From Thermomonas sp. HDW16 (GTDB taxonomy: Bacteria; Pseudomonadota; Gammaproteobacteria; Xanthomonadales; Xanthomonadaceae), in the NCBI RefSeq assembly GCF_011302915.1, contig NZ_CP049872.1, positions 682,001 to 746,000 of the forward strand: a stretch of DNA of 64,000 nucleotides. Direction: 5' to 3'. The translations under genes and the position numbers were made by a program. The notes below the pieces were generated by a model. The model was not told where the DNA came from and ran no database searches. It was given only the letters and a program-made list of their open reading frames with translations. Shown in pieces: positions 25,355 to 34,000 of the stretch (its first letter is position 1; every line of letters begins with the position of its first letter).

Positions 25355-26214
25355 CTGTTGCCAGCCGCCTGCAGCTACCGCCCGGCGAATGGGCCACGGT
25401 GCTCGACGGGCTTTGCGCCCGCTTTCCGCAGATTCCACGGGACACATGGCTGGATCGCTTTTCGCGTGGACGCGTGCAGGATGCGAGTGGGTTAGCGCTT
25501 GGTGTCGACACACCGTATCGGGTGGGCATGGAAGTGCGCTACTTCCGCGAGGTGTTTGATGAGCCGCGCATTCCTTTCGAGGCACGCATCGTGTTTGCCG
25601 ATGCACACCTGCTGGTGGCGGACAAACCGCACTTCCTGCCAGTGATGCCAGCGGGGCGCTTTGTTCGCGAGACCTTGCTGTCGCGCTTGCAGGCGCAGCT
25701 GGGCAATGCCGATCTGGTGCCGCTGCACCGCATCGATCGGGAGACGGCGGGGCTGGTGCTGTTCTCGGCCAATGAAACAACACGCAGGGCCTATCAGGAC
25801 TTGTTCCGCAAACGCCTGATCCGGAAATTCTACGAAGCCATCGCGCCACCCTTGCCGGCGCTGTCGATGCCGCACATGCACAGCTCGCACCTGCGTGCGG
25901 GCGAGCCGTTCTTCCGCATGTGCGAAGCGGATGGCGATGCCAATAGCCACACCCGCATCGAGGTGATCGAACGTGGCGTCGATGCGTGGCGTTACGCCCT
26001 GCAGCCGGTGACTGGCCGCAAGCATCAGTTGCGCGTGCACATGGCGGCGCTGGGCGCGCCGATCGCCAATGACGGTCTTTACCCGGCCTTGCGTCCGCAC
26101 GCGCCCGGGGATTTCAGCCGGCCATTGCAGTTGCTGGCCAAGTCACTGCACTTCATCGATCCGCTGGACGGCAGGGAGCGCGGGTTTGAAAGCGGGCAGG
26201 TATTGTCGATCTGA
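25345..26214 (+). CDS. RluA-like pseudouridine synthase
   Basis: 289 residues. The catalytic aspartate is in HRIDRETAGLVLF, with VADKPHFLPVMPAG before it and GRKHQLRVHMAALG after it, all RluA/RsuA-superfamily landmarks. It isomerises uridine in rRNA or tRNA; the target is not predictable. Residues 1–75 form an extra N-terminal segment (PSGEWATVLDGL-like) seen in related proteobacterial proteins. The frame is closed by a TGA at 25318–25320 and the first start codon is GTG 25345, which lies within the repeat arm GGGGTCGGAGTGAAG; GGGG/GGAG there may serve as ribosome-binding site. The gene is thus expressed from a start supplied by the repeat, unless translation begins further in. Confidence 0.85.
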   Translation: MKFPVASRLQLPPGEWATVLDGLCARFPQIPRDTWLDRFSRGRVQDASGLALGVDTPYRVGMEVRYFREVFDEPRIPFEARIVFADAHLLVADKPHFLPVMPAGRFVRETLLSRLQAQLGNADLVPLHRIDRETAGLVLFSANETTRRAYQDLFRKRLIRKFYEAIAPPLPALSMPHMHSSHLRAGEPFFRMCEADGDANSHTRIEVIERGVDAWRYALQPVTGRKHQLRVHMAALGAPIANDGLYPALRPHAPGDFSRPLQLLAKSLHFIDPLDGRERGFESGQVLSI

Positions 26215-26293
26215 AACCCAAGGCGTCGGCGCAGTTTGTTCGCCCGTATTGATCCCGTGCCCACCTGCACTGTTCCCCGTTACGCAGGGCTGA

Positions 26294-26722
26294 CTACCGC
26301 CGATACCGCGCCTTGCCCTCATTGACCTTGTGCTTCGCCTGCACGCGCACGCGCGGGCGCAACCAATCGGCGAATTCGGTTTCGGTCAGGCTGCCATCGG
26401 CGAGTGACAGCATGTGCAGGTATTTTTCTTCGCCGCTGGCATCGAGTTCGACATCGTTGAGTGCAAGGAACACGCGATAGGCGACGTGTGCGGTGCGCTT
26501 GTTGCCGTCTACGAAAGGATGATTGCGGGCCAAGCCGAAGGCCAGGCTGGCTGCGAGTGCCGCGATGTCCGGCGGCGGGTCGCCATAGGCATGCAACTGC
26601 TGCGGCTTCGCCAATGCAGATTCCAGCAAGCCTTCATCGCGCACGCCGCTGCTGCCGCCGTGTTCGGCCAGTTGTCGTTCGTGGATGGCCAGCGCCAACG
26701 TGCGGTCGATCCAGACGATCAT
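26294..26722 (-). CDS. Doc/Fic-type toxin (death-on-curing family)
   Basis: 142 residues. The Fic motif HPFVDGNKRTA (HxFx(D/E)GNxR) is intact, preceded by AALAASLAFGLARN. Doc proteins phosphorylate EF-Tu and stop translation until inhibited by the antitoxin. The ATG at 26722 lies 10 bases after the antitoxin stop, the usual antitoxin-first order. The C-terminus is longer and basic (RVQAKHKVNEGKARYRR), possibly for nucleic-acid or antitoxin contact. Confidence 0.88.
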   Translation of the reverse strand: MIVWIDRTLALAIHERQLAEHGGSSGVRDEGLLESALAKPQQLHAYGDPPPDIAALAASLAFGLARNHPFVDGNKRTAHVAYRVFLALNDVELDASGEEKYLHMLSLADGSLTETEFADWLRPRVRVQAKHKVNEGKARYRR

Positions 26723-26732
26723 CGCGGCGCGC

Positions 26733-26954
26733 TCATTGCGCCAGCTTGCGCAGCACGTCGCGATCCTCGCGCATGATCTGCTCCGCCACTTCCATCTGCG
26801 CGGCGAATTCCGGGTCATACGTGGTGAGCCGCAGGCCGTCCGGGGTTTCCACCGCGTACAGCTCGTCGCCTTTCTCCACGCGCAGGCGGGCCAGCAATTC
26901 CTTGGGCAGGATGACGCCGGCGGAATTGCCGATGGCGGTGACTTTCAGCTTCAT
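26733..26954 (-). CDS. AbrB/MazE-type antitoxin
   Basis: 73 residues. The swapped-hairpin AbrB fold is shown by MKLKVTAIGNSAGVILPKELLARLRVEKGDEL. The acidic, helical C-terminus (EFAAQMEVAEQIMREDRDVLRKLAQ, split here after EFAAQMEVAEQIM) likely wraps the toxin. It would bind its own promoter; a 10-base palindrome CGTTATAACG is found 27 bases upstream of the start. AbrB-type antitoxins with Doc toxins are common chromosomal pairs. Confidence 0.87.
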   Translation of the reverse strand: MKLKVTAIGNSAGVILPKELLARLRVEKGDELYAVETPDGLRLTTYDPEFAAQMEVAEQIMREDRDVLRKLAQ

Positions 26955-26980
26955 GGCGGTGGCCTGGTTGGCGAGAACGA

Positions 26981-26990
26981 CGTTATAACG
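26981..26990. promoter_or_regulatory. Palindrome upstream of the antitoxin, possible operator
   Basis: CGTTATAACG is a perfect 10-base palindrome in an AT-rich pocket of otherwise GC-rich DNA, 27 bases before the antitoxin ATG. It contains a TATAAC that could be the minus-strand −10 box; no good −35 is seen. Autoregulation through it is inference from other antitoxins. Confidence 0.4.
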
Positions 26991-27120
26991 AATGTAATAC
27001 GGATGTCGTGCCGCTGGCAAGCCGCTGGATGAACCGGGCGTCGACATCGGCCATGGCGTTTTCGAACGAGCCAGCTTGGTCTGGCTAGGGTGTGTGCAAC
27101 CCACCGATGAGGAGGTTTGC

Positions 27121-27393
27121 ATGACGGCCGATACCAAGAGTCCGCTGGAACAGGTGAACGACACCTTGGCCCAGCTCAAGGAAATGCGTCACTACTCGAA
27201 GACCTACGTGGAGCAGCTGACCACGCAGTGGCTGCTGTTCGATGGCCAGCTGAAGAAGTTGAAGCAGGCCGGCAAGTTCGAGGACCTGATGACGCGCCAG
27301 GCGGAATTCCACGAAGCGCTGGATAGCGAGATCGGCGAATTGGAAGAACTGGCCGCCTCGTTGCAGCCGGCGCCGGAAGAACAGGCCGCTTGA
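27121..27393 (+). CDS. Small acidic coiled-coil protein, unknown function
   Basis: 90 residues, no family recognised. Nearly all helical: PLEQVNDTLAQLKEMRHY, EQLTTQWLLFDGQLKKLKQ and EFHEALDSEIGELEELAASL have heptad spacing. It has no signal peptide or membrane segment, so is cytoplasmic. ATG 27121 follows GATGAGGAGGTTTGC, a strong ribosome-binding site, which argues for a real, well-translated gene. It is divergent from the toxin–antitoxin pair and seems monocistronic. Confidence 0.7.
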   Translation: MTADTKSPLEQVNDTLAQLKEMRHYSKTYVEQLTTQWLLFDGQLKKLKQAGKFEDLMTRQAEFHEALDSEIGELEELAASLQPAPEEQAA

Positions 27394-27504
27394 TCTTCCG
27401 CGTGTGATCCACCGCACTGCGCTGCATTGCAGCGTTCCAGTGAGATGACCGCCATCGGGCGATACCGTTGCTAGAGTGCGGTATCGCCCGTTTGGTGTTT
27501 GCAC

Positions 27505-28365
27505 ATGAGCACATCCCTGATGCCCGCCGCCTTCCTCGGCCACGGCAGCCCGATGAACGCCATCGAGCGCAACCGCTACACCGAGGCCTGGCGCGCGTTC
27601 GGCGCGTCGGTGCCGCGCCCGCGGGCGATCCTGGCGGTGTCCGCGCATTGGTACGTCAATGGCCTGGCGGTCACCGCGATGCCGCGCCCGCGCACCATCC
27701 ACGATTTCTACGGCTTCCCGCAGGCCTTGTTCGATGTGCAGTACCCGGCACCGGGGCTGCCCGAGCTCGCGGAAGAAGTGGCGGATGCGGTCTCGCCGGA
27801 TCGTGTCGGCGCGGATCTGGACGGCTGGGGCATCGACCACGGCACCTGGGGCGTGCTGGTGCACGCCTTCCCCGAAGCCGCCATCCCGGTGGTGCAGTTG
27901 TCGATCGATGCGCGCAAGCCGCTTGACTGGCATCTGCAGCTGGGCGCGAAACTGGCGGCGCTGCGCGAACGCGGCGTGCTGATCGTGGGCAGCGGCAACG
28001 TGGTGCACAACCTGCGCGCGATGGATCGGCAGCAGCCGGATGGCGGATTCGATTGGGCGCATCGCTTCGATGACGCCGCGCGCGAATTGATGACCGCGCG
28101 CCCGCACGAGATCGCCACGCTGGCCTCGCATCGCGACTACAAGCTTGCCGTGCCCACCGACGAACATTTCCTGCCGCTGCTCTACATCGCCGGACTGGCG
28201 TCTGCCGCAGGCAAGCCGACCAAGGCATTGGTCGATGGCTATGCCTACGGCTCGCTGTCGATGACGTCCTATACGTTGGAGGCGCATTGCCCGCAGTCCA
28301 CCGACGATGCCGGTGGCGCGGGACCGTTGGACACCAGCTTCCCGCCGGAAGACGCGAACATCTGA
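27505..28365 (+). CDS. ygiD: DODA-type extradiol ring-cleavage dioxygenase (YgiD-like)
   Basis: 286 residues of the LigB superfamily. Metal-site histidines are visible in FLGHGSP, SAHWY, HDFYGFP and DHGTWGVLVH. YgiD-like enzymes cleave 4,5-DOPA-type catechols in the cytoplasm. I use ATG 27505; two codons upstream a TTG is in frame but less likely. The C-terminal 20 residues are polar and not conserved. The gene is convergent with ybbP. Confidence 0.85.
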   Translation: MSTSLMPAAFLGHGSPMNAIERNRYTEAWRAFGASVPRPRAILAVSAHWYVNGLAVTAMPRPRTIHDFYGFPQALFDVQYPAPGLPELAEEVADAVSPDRVGADLDGWGIDHGTWGVLVHAFPEAAIPVVQLSIDARKPLDWHLQLGAKLAALRERGVLIVGSGNVVHNLRAMDRQQPDGGFDWAHRFDDAARELMTARPHEIATLASHRDYKLAVPTDEHFLPLLYIAGLASAAGKPTKALVDGYAYGSLSMTSYTLEAHCPQSTDDAGGAGPLDTSFPPEDANI

Positions 28366-28383
28366 CGTTCCCTGGCGCGGCGA

Positions 28384-30873
28384 TCAGCCCGCCGCGCCCA
28401 GCGTCTCGCGCACGGTGGCGTGCAGGTGGCCGCGCATGCTCAACCAGCCGGCCAGCATCGCCGCCACGGTGCCGACCAGCGCGCCGATGGCCAGCGTGCT
28501 CCAGCTCCACGTGGGCGGCAGATCCAGCACGCGCTGCGCGAACAGGGTGCCGATGCCGGCAGCCGCGAGTGCGGCGATGCTGCCGGCGATCGCGCCGATC
28601 GCGCCGAATTCCACCAGCTGCGCATTGCGCAATTGCGCGCTGCTCGCCCCCAGCGTGCGCAACACGCCGAGCTCGGTGATGCGTTCGCGCCGCGTTGCCG
28701 CCACGGCGGCCACGAACACCAGGCAGCCGGACAGGAAGGCGAACCAGAACACCACCTGGATCACCAGTGCGGCCTGGTCGCCGATGCGCTGGATCTCGCC
28801 GGTGATGGCGTCGATGTCGATCACGTTGGCATTCGGCACCGCGCGCGCGAGTTCGCTGGCCAATGCGGTATCGCCACGCGGCACGCGCACCGCGGTGATG
28901 TAGGTCGCGGGCAGGTCGCGCGCGATGTCGGGCGAGGCCAGCACGAAGAAGTTGGGCGTGAAGCTTTCCCAACGCACATCGCGCAGGCTGGTGATGGTGC
29001 CTTCGATGCGCTGGCCAGCGACATCGAAGGCGACCTTGTCGCCCAGCTGCCAGCGCAACTGTTCGGCGAATTCGGTTTCCACCGAGAACTCATTGCGTGC
29101 CGTCGCCGCGTTCCAGAACTTGCCGGCTTTCAGCGTGTTGCCTGCCGGCAGCGCAGCGGCGCTGGAGAGATTGAATTCGCGGTCGGCCAGGCGTTCGCCG
29201 CGGCCCTGCGGTGCGGGACGTCCACGTTCCTGCGCGCTGGGGCCAACGTAGCGCGCGCGAATCAGCGGCGACAACCCGACCGATGCGTAATCGAGCCGAT
29301 CCAGCACTGCATCGAACGCCTGCCGTTGTTCCGGCTGCACGTTGATGACGAAGCGGTTCGGCGCGTCACCGCGCACGGTCGCCTGCCACTGCTCCCACAC
29401 ATCGGTGCGCACCAGCAGCAACAGCAGCAGCGCCATCAGGCTGGTGCCGAGTGCCACCACCTGCGCGACGGTGAGGCGGCGGCGTCGCGAAAGATTCAGC
29501 AACGCATAACAGGTGATGCCGCTGCCGCCGCGTCCGGCGCGTGCGACCAATGCCGCCAACGCCCAGCCGGCGATACCGAGCACCACGGTCGTTGCCAGCA
29601 AACCGCCCAGCAGGATGCCCGCCGCCTGCGCATTGCCGGCGGCCTGCCAGAACAGCGCAAGCAGGCCGAGCATCGCCAACGCGAACAACACGAGCGCGGA
29701 CGGCGAAGGTGTACGCAGGTCGCTGCGCAACACCGCCAACGCACTCACCCGACGCAATGCCAGCAGCGGCGGCAATGCGAAGGTGAGCAGGATCCAGAAA
29801 CCGACCAGTGCACCTTGCAGTAGTGGCAGCAATTTTGCGGGAGGTAATGCTGCGCCGAGTTCTTTCGCGATCCACGCACCGGCGATCTGCTGCAGCACCG
29901 CGGCAGCGGCCAGCGCGGCGATGATGGCGATGCCGCCAAGAATGGCGAGCGTGCCGACGTACAAACCGACGATGTCGCGCTGGCCCGCACCGAGCGCGCG
30001 GAACGTGGCCGCGATCTGCCGATGCCGCTCCGCATGCTGGCGCGCGGCCATGCCGATGGCGACGGCGGCCAATGCGGCGGTCAGCACCAGCGAGATCGAT
30101 AGAAAGCGTTGCGCCCGATCCAGCGCGTTGCGCAATTGCGGGCTGAGGTCGTCGCCGGTTTCCACCCGTGCGCCGGGGCTGCGGTCGGCTTCGCGCGCTT
30201 TCACCCATTGCGCAATCGCGGTCGGTGCGCCGCTCACTGCCACCCGCCAGGTCGCGCGCGCGCCGGGGCCGAGCAGGCCGCCGGCTTCGACCTCGGCCAA
30301 GGGCAGGATCACGCGCGGACCGAGTTCGACGCCATTGAGGGGACGGTCGGGCTCCTCGACCACGATGCCCGCCAGCTGCAGCGGGCGACCGCCGACTTCG
30401 ACCATGCCGCCCAGCGAGGTACGCATGCGCTGTGCACCGGATTCGCTCAGCCACAGGGTGCCTGCTGCAGGGCGCGGCAGGCGCTGCACGCCTTGCGAGG
30501 TGCGCACCGTGTACGGGCCGAGCAGGGGTGCGTCATCGGCCAGCGCTTTCAGCGTGCCGAGCTGCGGTGCGGCTTCGCGCGAGCCGACCATGCTGGCCAG
30601 TTCCACGCTGCGATAGAGGCGCAGGTTCAGGCGTTGCGCGTCGGTGACGGCGGTATCGATGGTGCCATCGTCGCTGCTGAACGCGGCATCGCCGCCGACC
30701 AAGCGGCGGCTTTGTTCGGCCAGCGCATCGGTGGTGCGTTGGGCGATGCTGCCCACGCCGGCCAGCGCCAGCACGGCGACGAACAATGCGGCCAGCAGTA
30801 CGCCGAACTCGCCATTGCGCCAGCCCTGCCAAGCCTGGCGTGCGGCCATCCGCATGGTGCCGGCAAGCGTCAT
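28384..30873 (-). CDS. ybbP: ABC transporter permease, YbbP/FtsX-like
   Basis: 829 residues with the FtsX/MacB-type layout: an N-terminal helix, a large periplasmic domain, helices, a central hydrophobic set, a second periplasmic domain and C-terminal helices, including [26 protein letters not shown] near the end, which is the coupling segment of FtsX domains. ATG 30873 overlaps the stop of the ATPase gene (ATGA). YbbAP-type exporters act mechanically on envelope substrates; the substrate is unknown. Confidence 0.88.
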   Translation of the reverse strand: MTLAGTMRMAARQAWQGWRNGEFGVLLAALFVAVLALAGVGSIAQRTTDALAEQSRRLVGGDAAFSSDDGTIDTAVTDAQRLNLRLYRSVELASMVGSREAAPQLGTLKALADDAPLLGPYTVRTSQGVQRLPRPAAGTLWLSESGAQRMRTSLGGMVEVGGRPLQLAGIVVEEPDRPLNGVELGPRVILPLAEVEAGGLLGPGARATWRVAVSGAPTAIAQWVKAREADRSPGARVETGDDLSPQLRNALDRAQRFLSISLVLTAALAAVAIGMAARQHAERHRQIAATFRALGAGQRDIVGLYVGTLAILGGIAIIAALAAAAVLQQIAGAWIAKELGAALPPAKLLPLLQGALVGFWILLTFALPPLLALRRVSALAVLRSDLRTPSPSALVLFALAMLGLLALFWQAAGNAQAAGILLGGLLATTVVLGIAGWALAALVARAGRGGSGITCYALLNLSRRRRLTVAQVVALGTSLMALLLLLLVRTDVWEQWQATVRGDAPNRFVINVQPEQRQAFDAVLDRLDYASVGLSPLIRARYVGPSAQERGRPAPQGRGERLADREFNLSSAAALPAGNTLKAGKFWNAATARNEFSVETEFAEQLRWQLGDKVAFDVAGQRIEGTITSLRDVRWESFTPNFFVLASPDIARDLPATYITAVRVPRGDTALASELARAVPNANVIDIDAITGEIQRIGDQAALVIQVVFWFAFLSGCLVFVAAVAATRRERITELGVLRTLGASSAQLRNAQLVEFGAIGAIAGSIAALAAAGIGTLFAQRVLDLPPTWSWSTLAIGALVGTVAAMLAGWLSMRGHLHATVRETLGAAG

Positions 30874-31622
30874 GCGAGCAGGCGCCCGGCATCCAGCCGC
30901 AGCTGGCGGTCGCAACGTGCGGCCAGCCGTTCGTCGTGGGTGACCACCACGACGGTGGTGTTTCGCGCGCTGTCCATGTCGAACAGCAGGTCTTCGATGG
31001 ACAGGCCAGTCTTGCGGTCGAGGTTGCCGGTGGGTTCGTCGGCGAACAGGATGCGCGGCCGCGCGACGAAGGCGCGTGCAATCGCCACGCGTTGTTGTTC
31101 ACCGCCGGACAACTGGCGCGGCAGGTGATGCAGGCGCTCGCCCAGGCCGACCTTCTGCAGCAGTTCGCGCGCAGCCTGCGCGCCGTTCTGGCCGCGCAGT
31201 TCCAGCGGCAGCGCCACGTTGTCCAGCGCGCTCATCGCCGGCATCAGCTGGAAGTTCTGGAACACGAAGCCCACCGCCTGCGCACGCAACGCGGCGCGTT
31301 CGTCTTCATCGGCATCCTGGATCGGTACGCCATCCAGCCAGACGTCGCCACGGCTGGGCACGTCCAGCCCCGCCAGCAGCGAGAGCAGGGTGGTCTTGCC
31401 GGAGCCGGACTCGCCGACGATGGCGACGCGCTCGCCGGCCGCGATGTCCAGGGTGATGCCGTCGAGGATGGTCAGCTGACTGTCCGGCAACGCGACGGTC
31501 TTGCCGACACCGTGCGTTCGCAAGCTGCCGCGTGCGGGCGTGCTAGCGTTTGCAGCAGATTTCGAAGACGGAGCCGGGTCGATGGCGGCAGTGCGGGCGT
31601 GGGTGCTGGGGGTCTGTTCCAT
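30870..31622 (-). CDS. ybbA: ABC transporter ATP-binding protein, YbbA/LolD-like
   Basis: 250 residues. Walker [11 protein letters not shown]-loop [10 protein letters not shown], signature [14 protein letters not shown], Walker [13 protein letters not shown] and the switch histidine VVTHD are all present. It powers the permease encoded directly downstream with a 4-base overlap. The first 32 residues are Ala/Ser/Pro-rich and unlike the family, and their coding region overlaps the start of the divergent tesA gene by 41 bases; a TTG at 31526 is a possible internal start giving a more usual N-terminus. Confidence 0.9.
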   Translation of the reverse strand: MEQTPSTHARTAAIDPAPSSKSAANASTPARGSLRTHGVGKTVALPDSQLTILDGITLDIAAGERVAIVGESGSGKTTLLSLLAGLDVPSRGDVWLDGVPIQDADEDERAALRAQAVGFVFQNFQLMPAMSALDNVALPLELRGQNGAQAARELLQKVGLGERLHHLPRQLSGGEQQRVAIARAFVARPRILFADEPTGNLDRKTGLSIEDLLFDMDSARNTTVVVVTHDERLAARCDRQLRLDAGRLLA

Positions 31623-32196
31623 GCTGCTGATCCTAGCGGCGCCGGATGCGTTTGCGCGAGAGCTGAAGGTCCTGGTGATGGGCGATTCATTGTCCGCCGC
31701 CTACGGCCTGCGTACGGAGCAGGGCTGGGTGGCGTTGGCCGATGCCAAATCCACGCGTTACGCCTTCCACAACGCCAGCATTTCCGGCGAAACCACAGCC
31801 GGCGGGCGCAGCCGGATCGCGGCCGAACTCAAGCGGGTGCAGCCGGATATCGTGGTCATCGAATTGGGCGCCAACGATGGCCTGCGCGGGCTGCCGTTGC
31901 AGCAGATGGGTAGCAACCTGGGCTGGATGATCGGGGCATCGAAAGCGGCCGGCGCGCGGGTATTGCTGGTGGGCATGCAGCTGCCGCCGAATTTCGGCCG
32001 TTATGCCACCGATTTCCAGCGCAGCTACGGTTTGATCAGCGAGCGGTTAGGCACCGGCCTGGTGCCGCATTTCCTCGCCCCTCTGGGTACGCAGCGCAGT
32101 TGGTTCCAGAGCGACAACCTGCATCCCACCGCCGAAGCACAGCCGCTGTTGGTGGATGAAATGCTGAAGGCGCTGGACGCGGTGACTGCGCGCTGA
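31582..32196 (+). CDS. tesA: Periplasmic acyl-CoA thioesterase I / lysophospholipase (GDSL)
   Basis: 204 residues with a signal peptide ([20 protein letters not shown], cleaved after PDAFA). SGNH-hydrolase blocks are intact: I MGDSLSAAYGL, II GETTAGG, III ELGANDGLRG, V DNLHPTAEAQ (catalytic Asp/His). It hydrolyses acyl thioesters and esters in the periplasm. It is divergent from ybbAP, the same neighbourhood as in E. coli. The two reading frames overlap head to head if both long starts are used. Confidence 0.92.
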   Translation: MAAVRAWVLGVCSMLLILAAPDAFARELKVLVMGDSLSAAYGLRTEQGWVALADAKSTRYAFHNASISGETTAGGRSRIAAELKRVQPDIVVIELGANDGLRGLPLQQMGSNLGWMIGASKAAGARVLLVGMQLPPNFGRYATDFQRSYGLISERLGTGLVPHFLAPLGTQRSWFQSDNLHPTAEAQPLLVDEMLKALDAVTAR

Positions 32197-32197
32197 C

Positions 32198-33490
32198 TCA
32201 AGCCTCGCCGCGCTCGCGCGCGATCGCGCGCCAGCCGATGTCGTTGCGATGGAATTCGTTGGCCCAATGAATGGCATCGACGCCGGCATACGCATTGCGC
32301 TGCGCATCGGCCACGCTGTCGCCCAGCGCGGCTACGCACAGCACGCGGCCGCCAGTGGCGATGATGTCGCCGGCATCGTCCAGTGCGGTACCCGCATGGA
32401 ACACCTTGGCATTCGCGGGCACTGCATCGAAGCCTGAAATCACGTCGCCGATGATCGGGGTTTCCGGATACGGTTTCGATGCCAGCACCACGCCCAGTGA
32501 TGGCTGCGGCGTCCACTGCGCTTCGGTGTTGTGCAGCTTTTCGTCGATGGCGGCTTCGACCAGTTCCACCAGATCCGATTCCAATCGCAGCATCACCGGC
32601 TGGGTTTCCGGATCGCCGAAGCGCACGTTGAATTCGATCACCTTGGGCGCGCCGCTGGCATCGATCATCAGCCCGGCGTAGAGGAAGCCGGTGAACGGAA
32701 TGCCGTCTTTGATCATGCCTTGCACGGTCGGGTTTACTACGTCGCGCATGACCCGCGCATGCACCTCCGGCGTGACCACCGGTGCCGGCGAATACGCGCC
32801 CATGCCGCCGGTGTTCGGGCCGGTATCGCCATCGCCAACGCGCTTGTGGTCTTGCGAGGTCGCCATCGGCAGTGCGGTGCGGCCATCGACCATCGAAATG
32901 AAGCTGGCCTCTTCGCCATCCAGGAACTCTTCGATGACCACGCGCGCGCCGGCATCGCCGAACGCATTGCCGCTGAGCATGTCGCGCACGGCGGCTTCGG
33001 CCTCGTCCAGCGTCATCGCCACGATCACGCCCTTACCGGCGGCCAGGCCGTCGGCTTTCACCACGATGGGCGCGCCCTTGTCGCGGATGTAGGCAAGCGC
33101 GGCATCGACATCGGTATGCACCGCATAGAACGCAGTGGGAATGCCGTGGCGCTGCAGGAAGTCTTTCGCATACGCCTTGCTGCCTTCCAGCTGCGCGGCC
33201 TTGGCGGTGGGTCCGAAGATGCGGTGACCGGCGGCGCGGAACGCATCCACGACGCCCGCGACCAGCGGTTGCTCGGGGCCGACCACGGTCAGCGCGATGC
33301 CCTCGTCCTGCGCGAGTTGCAGCAGGCCGTCGATGTCGGTGGCCTTGATCGCCACGTTGCGGCATTTGGCTTCGGTCGCGGTGCCGGCATTGCCCGGTGC
33401 CACCAGCACTTCGGTCACCCGCGGCGATTGCGCCAGCTTCCACGCTAATGCGTGTTCACGACCGCCGGAACCGATCACCAATACTTTCAT
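32198..33490 (-). CDS. purD: Phosphoribosylamine–glycine ligase
   Basis: 430 residues, ATP-grasp enzyme of the second purine step. Begins [22 protein letters not shown]-grasp motifs VVKADGLAAGKGV, SQDHKRVGDGD, GPNTGGMGAYSPAP and EFNVRFGDPETQ are intact. ATG 33490 overlaps the stop of the upstream GNAT gene (ATGA), making purH–GNAT–purD a tightly coupled unit. Its stop is one base from the tesA stop. Confidence 0.96.
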   Translation of the reverse strand: MKVLVIGSGGREHALAWKLAQSPRVTEVLVAPGNAGTATEAKCRNVAIKATDIDGLLQLAQDEGIALTVVGPEQPLVAGVVDAFRAAGHRIFGPTAKAAQLEGSKAYAKDFLQRHGIPTAFYAVHTDVDAALAYIRDKGAPIVVKADGLAAGKGVIVAMTLDEAEAAVRDMLSGNAFGDAGARVVIEEFLDGEEASFISMVDGRTALPMATSQDHKRVGDGDTGPNTGGMGAYSPAPVVTPEVHARVMRDVVNPTVQGMIKDGIPFTGFLYAGLMIDASGAPKVIEFNVRFGDPETQPVMLRLESDLVELVEAAIDEKLHNTEAQWTPQPSLGVVLASKPYPETPIIGDVISGFDAVPANAKVFHAGTALDDAGDIIATGGRVLCVAALGDSVADAQRNAYAGVDAIHWANEFHRNDIGWRAIARERGEA

Positions 33491-33999
33491 CGCGTTGCCT
33501 CTTGTGTGAGATCGAGCATCTGCAGCGAGACCAGTTTGCTTCCGCCGGCAACGTGCTGCTGGCCCACTTCGACGAAACCGAAGCGATCGTGGAAGGCCTG
33601 CGACGCCGGATTTGGCGGCTCGAGGTTGTATTCGCACACCACGTGGTCGATGCCGTGCTGGCGCGTCAGCGCGAACAGGTCGCGGTACAGCTTGCCGCCG
33701 ATGCCCATGCCAGCTGCGGCTGCATCGACCACGATGCGATCCACGTAGACGAAGCGCGGGTAGCGCGTGGCGAACCAGCGGAAATTGTCGTTGTCGTACG
33801 CCGCCGTGTGATCCATCGCCAACAGGAAGCCGAGTACACGGCCATCCACTTCGGCGACGCGGAAGCGGCAGGCGAGATTGGCCAACGCTTGCAACCGCGC
33901 GTGATCCATCGCGCTGGTCTGCGCGACCTCGGCATCGTTGAGCGCGAGGATGCGCTCGAAGTCCGCCGCTGCGGCGTCGCGCAGGATCACGTCGGCCAT
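33487..33999 (-). CDS. GNAT-family N-acetyltransferase
   Basis: 170 residues. GNAT core: [20 protein letters not shown] holds the acetyl-CoA pyrophosphate loop (GMGIGGK), followed by [20 protein letters not shown] and GFVEVG. Substrate unknown. It is embedded between purH (1-base gap) and purD (4-base overlap), an arrangement also common in Xanthomonads, so it is co-expressed with purine synthesis; whether it acts on a purine intermediate or on protein N-termini cannot be told. Confidence 0.88.
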   Translation of the reverse strand: MADVILRDAAAADFERILALNDAEVAQTSAMDHARLQALANLACRFRVAEVDGRVLGFLLAMDHTAAYDNDNFRWFATRYPRFVYVDRIVVDAAAAGMGIGGKLYRDLFALTRQHGIDHVVCEYNLEPPNPASQAFHDRFGFVEVGQQHVAGGSKLVSLQMLDLTQEATR

Positions 34000-34000
34000 G

